This document shows positions 1 to 6,184 of a DNA stretch of 6,184 nucleotides, piece by piece (the stretch's first letter is position 1; each line of letters starts with the position of its first letter). The notes under the pieces were generated by a model, which saw only the letters and a program-made list of their open reading frames with translations, was not told where the DNA came from and did no database searches. A program made the translations under genes and the position numbers. The stretch spans positions 1 through 6,184 of the forward strand of contig JAPLNJ010000157.1 in assembly GCA_026692885.1 (NCBI GenBank), written 5' to 3'. The DNA comes from Planctomycetota bacterium (GTDB taxonomy: Bacteria; Planctomycetota; Planctomycetia; Pirellulales; Pirellulaceae).

Positions 1-1
1 C

Positions 2-289
2 GGCGCGACGCTGTACACGGCCACGAACGTGTTGACGAACCTGGGCACCACGACATTGGGCACGGGCGTCTTGAATCTGGTGGACGCGGGCGGCTTGACG
101 GTCACGGGCGTGGTGGGCGCGACGGGGGGCGTGACGCTGAACACCAGCGGAGCATTGGCCATCAACAACACGGTGACCGCCACGGGGGCGATCGTCGCAT
201 TGACGACCACCGGTGCCGGCAACGCGATCACGCAGAGTGGGACGGGAGTGATTACCGCAAGCGACTTGACACTGGCCACGGTGAATGCC
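2..289 (+). repeat. 96-residue repeat, copy 1 (288 bp)
   Basis: First of two tandem in-frame copies inside the giant CDS; the window begins at or inside this copy, so more may lie upstream. Recognisable phrases in order are ATLYTATNVLTNLGTTTLG, GVLNLVDAGGLTVTGVVGA, TGGVTLNTSGALAINNTV, then a more variable GAIVALTTTGAGNAITQSG stretch ending in ASDLTLATVNA. Each phrase looks like one or two turns of a beta-solenoid. It is a different repeat type from the 639-bp units downstream. Confidence 0.85.
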
Positions 290-3200
290 AGCGCGACGCT
301 GAACACGGCGATCAACGCTTTGACGAACCTGGGCACCACGACGCTGGGCACGGGCGTCTTGAATCTGCTGGACGCGGGCGGACTGACGATCACGGGCGTG
401 GTGGGCGCGACGGGCGGTGTGACGCTCAACACCAGCGGAATGTTGGCCGTCAACGACACGGTGAACGCGTCTGGGGCGACGGTGGACATCAACGCCTCGG
501 GCGCCAGCGAGGGGGGAACATCCATCATTACCGCAGCGAATCTGCGGTTGCAGGGAACGGGGACGTTTACGCTGAGCCATGGCAACGCAGCGGGGACCTT
601 GGCGGCGAACGTGATCGGGGCTTTCTCGTTCACGAACGCCGGGGCCCTGTCGGTCGGCAGTGTGCTCGGTACGAACGGCGTCACGTCCACTGACTTCGCG
701 ATCGCGATCGCCACCCAGAACGGCGCGCTGTCGATCACCAACACGGGTGCCACCAATGACGTGAACGCCGGGACGAGCGCGGTTTCGTTAACAGCCGGCA
801 GCACCGGCAATGACAACACCCTGACGATCGTCGGCACCGGGTCGGACAGCGCCCTGGTCACGGGCAGCGGTGGTGTGACGCTCAGCGCGGACCGCCTGAG
901 CGTCCAGACGACGGCGACGACCGTCCTTGCCGTGGACGCCGGGGCAGGTACGGTGACGGTGTTACCTTCGGAAACGACCACGGCCATCAACCTTGGTTCA
1001 ACGGTGGACACGACGGCCGCCACGCTCGAAGTCAGCAACGCGGAATTGGGTCATTTGAAGGGAGGCGTGGTTAAGCTTGGGGACGCCTCGATCACTGGCA
1101 ACCTCACGGTGAGCGCAGCCATTGCACCACCGGCACTGAATGCAACCACCTTGTCGCTGGAGATCGGCGGGACCGGGACCATTGTCCAGAGCGGTTCAGG
1201 TGCGATCACAGTGGCGAGCCTCGCATTGCGTTCCGGGTCGGGCGTCATCAATCTGGCCACGAACGCGAATAATGTGACCGCCCTGTCGGCCGACAGCACC
1301 AGTGGGACGATCATCTACCGGGATAGCAATGCCTTTACGGTCGGCGTGGTGGACGGTCTGAACGGTATCAGCACGACCGGCGATATTGGCCTCACTGCAG
1401 TCGCTGGACTAATCACAATGACTAATGGCGTTAAGGCCATCGGGGGAACGCTGACGCTTACCGCAAGCCAGGGTGTCAACCAAACCGGCGGTGCCGCGGT
1501 CAGCGATAAGCTATTGCTGCTCGGTGGAACTGGTAACGGCAACAGCCTGCCGACCTTCTCGTTCACCCTCAACCAGACCTTGAACGACTGGAATACGGTA
1601 GCGGCGGCCGTTCTTGCCAATATCAACCTCAACGACATGAACGACATGACCGTTGGTATCGTAGGCAGTACGTTCGGGATCACGACCGGCGACACCGACA
1701 ATGCCGGCGGCAATGTAGTTATCCGCAGCCACGACGGGCTGACCATGACAGCGAACCTCCCGAACACCACCATCGACACTAGGGGCAAGAACAAGTCGGG
1801 AGGGATTATTAAGATTGGGGCCGGCGTTACGCCTTCCGACGGTGGCAATACCGACTACTATTGGGCCGGGAAAGGCAACATCGACCTCGACGGTGGCGGC
1901 CTTGATCTAGTCATTCTTGTTAGTACACCTGCAAACTCCCCGATCACTTACATCGCGCCACGCGACATCATCGTCCGCACCACGTTGCAGACCCTGCCGG
2001 GAAGTGGTTTTGGGATCACACTGACTGCCGACAGCGATAACGATGGCCTCGGCGGTGTGTGGATCGATTCGAGCGGGAAGATAGATTCTGATACGGACGT
2101 GCTAATTACCGGCTCGGACGTGTTCCGTACGATCGCCCTTCCTGGCGACCGATTCACCGGCATTGTCGCCAACGATGCGACCGTGTTGACCTTCGCGAGG
2201 GCGGCTATCGACTGGTCTGGAACTACTAATGACTGGATCACGTTGACGGGGCACGGCTTGTTAACGGGTGATGCGGTGATCTACGACAACGGAAGCGGGT
2301 CGAGCATTACCAATCTCACCGACGGCAACACCTATTACGCCATCGTGGTGAACGTGAATCAGATCCGGTTGGCGACTACTCGAGCCAACGCGTTGGCGAA
2401 CACAAAGATCGATCTTGGCTCAAGCGGAGGGGCAGATGACCAGAAGTTCTCGAAACGGGTAGTTGTGGGGGCCACGACGGCGATCGACTCCGTGCGTATC
2501 GACGAGGACAACCTGTCCGCAGTGGATACGGACCCGCAGATCACGGCCAAGGGCAGCGTCACCCTGCAGCACTCGGACATTTCCACGCGTCCCGAACTCG
2601 ATCAAGCGGTGATCGTGGTCAACGGCATCGTGCGGTCCAATACGGACAGTACGGTCGGCGGGAGTGATCTGACGATACTGGCCCGGCGCGATATTCGCTT
2701 CGGCGCGGACGGCGACCTGGCTTCCAACGGCGGCGATATCCTGCTTTCGGCCGGGCGAGACGCAGCGGGTAATGAGATCAGCAACGGGGCCGTGATCGTG
2801 ATGGTGGACGATACCCAGTTCAATGCCGGAACCGGATCCATCTCGGCGTCGGCGGCGGGGAACATCGAACTGGGAGCCTTGGTCACGACTCATGCCGATA
2901 CGCCGGGCATCGACTTCACGTTCAATCCGGCCGTCGCCGTGAACGATCCGGCCGACACCATCACCCTGAGCGGGCCACTCCTGACCACGGGCGACAAGCT
3001 CATCTATACCAACGGCGGCGGAACGAACGTCGGCGGCCTGGTCAACGGCACGGCCTACTACGTGATTCAACTCGGCGGCAATATGATCCAGTTGGCCGCG
3101 ACCCAAGCCGACGCTGTCGCGACGACGAAGGTGCCGTTGCCTCTGAACTTGACCGGAACCACCGGCAGCAGCCACACATTGGACCGGACCGCGGCCGTCA

Positions 3201-6184
3201 CGCTCACCAACCGCCCCTTGGGCGGCGGGGCCATCGTGGATGCGGGGGACAGCGCTGTCAACGTTACAGCCGATTCGGGGACCCTCGTGATCCGCAGTGT
3301 GACCGGCTTTTCGAAGACCACTGCCGCGGACGCCTACCTGGAAACGAGCGTCGCCGCGTTGGACATCGTCAACTCGACGAGCGGCAACATACTGGTGGCC
3401 GAATCGACTGGGCTGACGATTGTCCAGGCTCAGCAGACGTTGGCCGGCAACATTCAGGTCGTCACGACCAATGGCCCGATCACGGTAGGCCATGCCTCCA
3501 CGCCCTCGAACGCCGTGAGTGTGACGGGCGCGAATACGATTGCGATTACGGCCGGTGGCTCCACCAGCGACATTGTGACTGTGGCCAGCACCGGCGACAT
3601 TGTCTCCGCCACCGGTTCGATTACCCTGACTGCCGGACGCGCCGTGACCCTGAACGATCGCGTCCAGACGACTAACAGTGCCGTCAACGTTACCACCGGC
3701 TCGGGCGACACGGGTCTGCTCACGCTGACCACTGGCGGCGCGACGTCGGGGAGCATCGCCTCGGGCGGCGGAGCGATCACGATCACGGCCGACAATGTGT
3801 CGCTCGACAATCCTGCGCCCACGGCGATCAACGCGACCGGTGGCACCGTCACCATTCAAAACGTCTCCGCAAATCGGCCGCTTGACCTGGGGACAGATAC
3901 CGTCGGCAACCTGGCGCTCACGGACGCGGAACTGGACACCATCACGGCGGGCAAATTGGTTCTCGGCAGCGGCACGGCGGGCGCGATCACCGTGAGCCAG
4001 GACATCGCTCTGACGGATACCCCGACCATCGCCACGCTACGTTTGAACACCGGTTCGACAGTCACGGGCATCGCGGGGGGCCTGGTGGTGAGCGACCTGG
4101 CCATCAATGCGGCCGGGGCCGTGAATATCTCGGACAGGACGAACGTCTCGAATCTGGCGATCTTCACCACCACGGGGGCGATCACGTTTGCGGAGGCCAA
4201 TGGATTCAACGTGACCACCGTGGACGGGATCAACGGCGTGGACACCAACGCCGGCGCGGTGAGCCTCACGGCCACGACGGGCAATCTGACGGTCACGAAC
4301 ACTAGCGCGGCCAACGACATCGACGCCACCGCCTCGATCACCCTCACGCTGAACGGGAACGATGCGTTGTTCACGCTCAGCAGCGGCGCGGACGTCGAGA
4401 CGACCGGCGGCGGCGTGACCGTGTCGGCGGACAAGATGAACCTGGTGGGCACGGTCACCGCCAGCGGGCAGACGGTGACCTTGCAGAACTCGGTGGGGGC
4501 GGACGCGCTCAATTTGGGTTCGGGAACGGACGCGGCAGCGAACACGCTCGAACTGTCCGACACCGAATTGGACCAGATCACGGCCAGCAAACTGATCCTC
4601 GGCAGCGGCACGGCGGGCGCGATTATGGTTAGTGCAGACATCGACCTGACCGACACGCCGACCATCGCCACGTTGCGTTTGAACACCGGTTCGACCGTCA
4701 CCGGTACGGCGGGTGGCTTGCTGGTGAGCAATTTGGCCATCCAGGCCGCGGGTGCGGTAAACGTCACGGACAGCACGACGAACGTGACGAATCTGGCGAT
4801 CTACACCAGCAGCGGAGCGATTACGTTCACGGAGGCGAACGGGTTCAGCGTGGCTGCGGTGGATGGGATCAACGGCGTGGACACGGACAGCGGGACGGTG
4901 AGCCTCTCGGTCACGACGGGCAATCTGACGGTCACGAACACTAGCGCGGCCAACGACATCGACGCCACCGGCTTGATCACCCTCACGCTGAACGGCAACG
5001 ATGCGATGTTTGCGATTAGCAGCGGCGCGGACGTCGAGACGACCGGCGGTGGCGTTACCGTGTCGGCGGACAAGATGAACCTGGTGGGCATCGTTACCGC
5101 CAGCGGGCAAACGGTGACCTTGCGCAACTCGGTCGGGGCGGACTCGCTCAATTTAGGTTCGGCAACGGACGCGGCAGCGAACACGCTCGAACTGTCCGAC
5201 ACCGAATTGGACCTGATCACCGCCAGCAAACTGGTCCTCGGCAGCGGCACGGCCGGCGCGATCACGATCAGTGCGGACATCGACCTGACGGACACGCCGA
5301 CCATCACCACTTTGCGACTGAATACCGGTTCAACCGTCACCGGCACGGCCGGGGGCCTGGTGGTGAGCGACCTGGCCATCAATGCCGCCGGGACGGTGAA
5401 CATCACGGACAGTACCACGAACGTGACGAACCTGGCGATCTTCACCAGCACGGGGGCGATCACGTTTACCGAGGCCAACGGGTTCATTGTGGCCGCAGTG
5501 GACGGGATCGACGGCGTGGACACCAACAGCGGCGCGGTGAGCCTCACGGCCACCACGGGCAATCTGACGATTACGAACACCAGCGCGGCCAACGATATCG
5601 ATGCCACCGGCCTGATCACGATCCTGCTGAGCGGCAACGACGCCCTGTTCACCATCAGCGCGAGTGGGGACATGGAAACGACCAGCGGCGGCGTCACGGT
5701 GAATGCCGACAAGATGGATGTTGTGGGCACGATCACCGCCAGCGGTCAAACCGTGACATTGCGGAATTCAGCGGGGGCGGACGCTCTCGACCTGGGTTCC
5801 ACCACGGACGCGGCGGCCAACACCCTCGAATTGTCGGGCGCGGAATTGGACCAGATCACCGCCGGCAAATTGGTCCTCGGCAGCGGCACGGCGGGCGCCG
5901 TCACGGTCTCCCAGGCCATCAATCCAGCCGGTACGACGCTCGTGCATCTGTTCACGGGGGCCGGCGTTTCAGGTCCGGGCAGCATTGAGGAGTCCGATTT
6001 GGCCGTGACCGCAGCCAGTGACGTGACCATCAACACCCTGGTCGGAAACCTGGCCGTGACGACCTCTTCCGGATCGGTCATGGTGAACGAGTTCGCGGCC
6101 GGCAACTCCCTGACGATCACGTCGGTGGACGGTGTCGAGGGGATCACGGCGACCAATGCGATCGCGGTCACCGTGGCCGCGGCT
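2..6184 (+). CDS. Giant repeat-rich surface/secreted adhesin-like protein, internal fragment (both ends missing)
   Basis: Frame 2 is uninterrupted for 2,061 codons, so the window holds only the interior of the gene; no start, signal peptide, membrane anchor or secretion domain can be seen. The translation is dominated by Thr, Ala, Gly, Val, Asn, Asp, Ser, Leu and Ile in short alternating phrases (GAITV, GGVTL, GNLTVTN). I saw no cysteine codon, and only five Trp codons, all between 1589 and 2236. Domain order by window residue: 96-residue repeats (1-186), diverged large repeat (204-489), non-repetitive Trp-containing segment (490-735), GLxTGD module 1 (736-819), linker (820-969), GLxTGD module 2 (970-1062), degenerate beta-phrases (1063-1309), three 212/213-residue units (1310-1947) and a fourth diverging unit (1948-2061). 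The composition fits filamentous-haemagglutinin-like or 'beta strand repeat' proteins, which are exported and fold as beta-solenoids. Adhesion or a cell-surface structural role is inferred; no enzymatic motif is visible. The coding call is very secure, the function only general. Confidence 0.93.
290..559 (+). repeat. 96-residue repeat, copy 2, diverging at its 3' end
   Basis: Copy 2 repeats copy 1 at an offset of 288 bp. SATLNTAINALTNLGTTTLG matches the start of copy 1, and long nucleotide stretches are the same (for example the region coding for TGVLNL and TGVVGATGGVTLNTSG). After about position 478 the match fades: copy 1 has ALTTTGAGNAITQSG and copy 2 has DINASGASEGGTSI, although both then close with an ITA(S/A)(D/N)L(T/R)L phrase. 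The end coordinate is approximate. The segment 560-610 that follows (GTGTFTLSHGNAAGTLAAN) is a linker. Confidence 0.8.
611..1468 (+). repeat. Diverged copy of the 213-residue large repeat
   Basis: This stretch keeps the order of phrases of the 3' array but little sequence identity. GAFSFTNAGALSVGSVLGTNGV (620 onward) parallels the GAITFTEANGFxVxxVDGINGV phrase; GALSITNTGATNDVNA (722 onward) parallels GNLTVTNTSAANDIDA; GSGGVTLSADRLSV (863 onward) parallels TTGGGVTVSADKMNLV. NLGSTVDTTAATLEVSNAEL (989-1048) parallels LNLGSGTDAAANTLELSDTEL. It continues with LGDASITGNLTVSAAI, then AFTVGVVDGLNGI (1331 onward) and LITMTNG (about 1400). The spacing from the Glu codon of the EL motif (1043) to VDGLNG (1349) is 306 bp, against 291-294 bp in the array units. 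Homology by descent is inferred from this colinearity; boundaries are approximate. Confidence 0.7.
1469..2206 (+). other. Non-repetitive, Trp-containing segment of the giant CDS
   Basis: Coding sequence that matches neither repeat family. It contains three of the five Trp codons (1589, 1862, 2060), the phrases LNDWNTVAAAVLANINLN and NDMNDMTVGIVGST, a Gly/Asp-rich part (TDNAGGN, DGGNTDYYWAGKGNIDLDGG), and DSDNDGLGGVWIDSSGKIDS around 2030-2089. Codon choice includes more A/T-ending codons (ctt, gtt, act, cta, ggt, agt) than the flanking repeats, which mostly end in G or C. It may be a distinct domain or an older part of the gene that has not been homogenised by repeat turnover. I do not recognise a named fold in it. 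Confidence 0.6.
2030..2047 (+). other. DSDNDG calcium-loop-like motif
   Basis: Codons 2030-2047 encode DSDNDG, followed by LGGVWID. DxDxDG is the core of calcium-binding loops in thrombospondin type 3, dockerin and EF-hand-like sites. Only one copy is visible and the residues that would complete a loop are not clearly present, so calcium binding is only a possibility. Similar ADSDxDG phrases are, from memory, common in giant planctomycete surface proteins. Confidence 0.4.
2207..2458 (+). repeat. GLxTGD module, copy 1 (84 residues)
   Basis: In-frame module with the phrases NDWITLTGHGLLTGDAVIYD, GSGSSITNLTDGNTYYAIVV, NQIRLATTRANALANTKIDL and a closing GADDQKFSKR. It matches copy 2 (2909-3187) in order and in key residues: ITL, LLTTGD or LLTGD, a pair of adjacent Tyr (YYxI), IxLAxT, Ala-rich spacer and TK. 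The module is compact and non-solenoid-like compared with its surroundings, so it probably forms a separate globular beta domain. Comparable GLxTGDxVxY...LxDGxxYYVI...IxLAxTxAxA modules occur, to my memory, in other giant bacterial surface proteins; their function is not known to me. Confidence 0.75.
2459..2908 (+). other. Linker between the two GLxTGD modules
   Basis: Coding sequence of about 150 residues made of beta-phrases of a type unlike the repeats: TAKGSVTLQHSDIS, VIVVNGIVRSNTDS, LTILARRDIRFGADGDLASN, GGDILLSAGRDAAGNEISNG, VIVMVDDTQFNAGTGSISAS and GNIELGALVTTHADTPG. The GGDILLSAGRD and FNAGTGSISASAAGNIELG pattern is that of haemagglutinin-like solenoid turns. It has a higher share of charged residues (Asp, Arg, Glu) than the Thr/Ala-rich 3' array. 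No internal repeat is evident. Confidence 0.6.
2909..3187 (+). repeat. GLxTGD module, copy 2 (93 residues)
   Basis: Second copy of the module seen at 2207-2458. Phrases in order are DFTFNPAVAVNDPADTITL, SGPLLTTGDKLIYTNGGGTN, VGGLVNGTAYYVIQLGGNMI, QLAATQADAVATTKVPLPL and TGTTGSSHTLDR. Conserved against copy 1 are the ITL, LTTGD or LTGD, IY, YYxI, (R/Q)LA(A/T)T and TK positions. Copy 2 is about nine residues longer, mostly around the start and the final loop (PLPLNLTGTTGSSHTL against DLGSSGGADDQKF). Copies differ widely in DNA sequence, so the duplication is old or the modules were acquired separately. Confidence 0.75.
3188..3928 (+). other. Degenerate beta-phrases leading into the tandem array
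   Basis: Coding sequence with many solenoid-like phrases and no clear tandem period: LVIRSVTGFSKTTAADAYLE, VAALDIVNSTSGNILVAEST, GLTIVQAQQTLAGNIQVVTT and SVTGANTIAITAGGSTSDIV. From about 3713 the order GLLTLTTGGATSGSIASGGG, AITITADNVSL, GGTVTIQNVSANRPLDLGTD and NLALTDAEL parallels the second half of the array unit (LFTLSSGADVETTGGGVTVS, ADKMNLV, GQTVTLQNS, LNLGSGTD, LELSDTEL). So a half unit, diverged, precedes the first regular unit. Confidence 0.6.
3929..4564 (+). repeat. 213-residue array, unit 1 (636 bp, one codon short)
   Basis: Phased here on the Glu codon of the EL(D)xITA motif. Phrases in order: ELDTITAGKLVLGSGTAGA, TPTIATLRLNTGSTVTGIAG, GLVVSDLAINAAGAVNISD, NLAIFTTTGAITFAEANGFN, VDGINGVDTNAGAVSLTATT, GNLTVTNTSAANDIDATASI, LNGNDALFTLSSGADVETTG, GVTVSADKMNLVGTVTASGQ, TLQNSVGADALNLGSGTDAA and NTLELSDT. 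It is 636 bp rather than 639 because one codon is missing near 4137 (SDRTN where units 2 and 3 have TDSTTN), which keeps the frame. Confidence 0.9.
4565..5203 (+). repeat. 213-residue array, unit 2 (639 bp)
   Basis: Second unit, in frame and colinear with units 1 and 3. It keeps ELDQITASKLILGSGTAGA, TLRLNTGSTVTGTAGGLLVS, NLAIYTSSGAITFTEANGFS, VDGINGVDTDSGTVSLSVTT, GNLTVTNTSAANDIDATGLI and SADKMNLVGIVTASGQ. Bases 4912-4970 are identical to 4273-4331 of unit 1 over 59 bp, including third codon positions, which points to recent duplication or gene conversion. Confidence 0.92.
5204..5842 (+). repeat. 213-residue array, unit 3 (639 bp)
   Basis: Third unit, in frame: ELDLITASKLVLGSGTAGA, TPTITTLRLNTGSTVTGTAG, GLVVSDLAINAAGTVNITDS, NLAIFTSTGAITFTEANGFI, VDGIDGVDTNSGAVSLTATT, GNLTITNTSAANDIDATGLI, LSGNDALFTISASGDMETTS, GVTVNADKMDVVGTITASGQ and TLRNSAGADALDLGSTTDAA. 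The latter part is more diverged from units 1 and 2 (SGDMETTSGGVTVNADKMDV), suggesting a gradient of divergence toward the 3' edge of the array. Confidence 0.9.
5843..6184 (+). repeat. 213-residue array, unit 4, diverging and cut by the window edge
   Basis: The first 78 bp (5843-5920) are close to the other units: ELDQITAGKLVLGSGTAGA then VTVSQAI. After that the sequence diverges but the phrase order persists: LVHLFTGAGVSGPGSIEESD for the RLNTGSTVTGTAGGLVVSD part, LAVTAASDVTINTLVGNLAV for LAINAAGTVNITDSTTNVTNLAI, GSVMVNEFAAGNSLTITSVD for GAITFTEANGFxVxxVD, then VDGVEGITATNAIAVTV. The distance from the EL Glu codon to VDG is 282 bp here against 294 bp in unit 3. The gene continues past the window. 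Confidence 0.75.

Noticed and set aside
449..451. First in-frame ATG of the giant frame as a possible gene start
   Set aside because: It sits inside copy 2 of the 288-bp repeat (copy 1 has Ala there), the frame is open upstream to the window edge, and no Shine-Dalgarno-like sequence precedes it.
1051..2586. Shorter minus-strand ORFs (1051-1314, 1315-1848, 1511-1732, 1948-2241, 2359-2586)
   Set aside because: All are antisense to the giant CDS, of unremarkable hydrophobic or Arg-rich composition, and without a convincing ribosome binding site or domain.
2420..3859. A 479-codon minus-strand ORF, Arg/His/Gly/Asp-rich
   Set aside because: It lies wholly antisense to the uninterrupted + frame, has no recognisable domain, and has the Arg/His/Gln-rich composition expected from reading a GC-rich Thr/Val/Asn/Asp-coding gene backwards.
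3795..3995. A 66-codon + strand ORF starting MCRSTIL
   Set aside because: It is in frame 3, inside the giant + frame, and its Arg/Ser/Pro-rich composition is a frame-shifted reading of the repeat sequence.
3856..5736. Long minus-strand ORFs (3856-4776, 4037-5110, 4801-5736, 5330-5749) that look alike and could be read as a gene family
   Set aside because: Their mutual similarity is just the antisense image of the 639-bp repeats; they overlap one another in different frames, and stop codons are rare because the + frame seldom uses the codons that give antisense stops.
3929..5842. Regular repeats considered as a CRISPR array or mobile-element repeats
   Set aside because: The units are 636-639 bp, coding, in frame and without short-repeat/spacer structure, terminal inverted repeats or a transposase.

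Overview
The window lies entirely inside one very large protein-coding gene on the + strand. Reading frame 2 (codons starting at 2, 5, 8 ...) is open from base 2 to base 6184: 2,061 codons with no stop, and neither the start nor the end of the gene is present. The product is a low-complexity, Thr/Ala/Gly/Val/Asn/Asp-rich, apparently cysteine-free protein made of short alternating beta-strand-like phrases such as GAITV, GGVTL and GNLTVTN. This is the composition of giant secreted or surface-anchored adhesin-like proteins (filamentous-haemagglutinin-like or 'beta strand repeat' proteins expected to fold as long beta-solenoids). No promoter, ribosome binding site, terminator, RNA gene, mobile element or CRISPR array is seen. 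Apparent ORFs on the other strand and in other frames are shadows of this GC-rich repetitive gene.

Layout by DNA position: (i) 2-559, two copies of a 288-bp (96-residue) repeat, the second diverging at its end; (ii) 611-1468, one strongly diverged copy of the large repeat that dominates the 3' half; (iii) about 1469-2206, a largely non-repetitive segment with A/T-richer codon choice, three of the five Trp codons of the window and a DSDNDG calcium-loop-like motif; (iv) 2207-2458 and 2909-3187, two diverged copies of a compact 84-93-residue module (GLLTGDxxIY ... YYxI ... IxLAxT), separated by a linker of beta-strand phrases; (v) 3188-3928, degenerate beta-phrases whose last part already resembles the second half of the large repeat; (vi) 3929-5842, three tandem units of 636, 639 and 639 bp (212, 213 and 213 residues); (vii) 5843-6184, a fourth unit that starts well conserved and then diverges up to the window edge.

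The organism is probably a high-GC bacterium. Giant repeat proteins with the ELDxITAxxLxLG and GLxTGDxVxY phrases are, from memory, typical of Planctomycetes and related environmental bacteria with very large surface proteins, but this assignment is inference; no taxonomic marker is present. The plausible role is extracellular: adhesion, cell-surface coat or biofilm matrix. No catalytic domain is visible. The most notable points are the evolutionary structure of the gene (recent tandem expansion at the 3' side, an old dispersed copy at the 5' side, and an unlike segment between them) and the paired, poorly characterised GLxTGD module.
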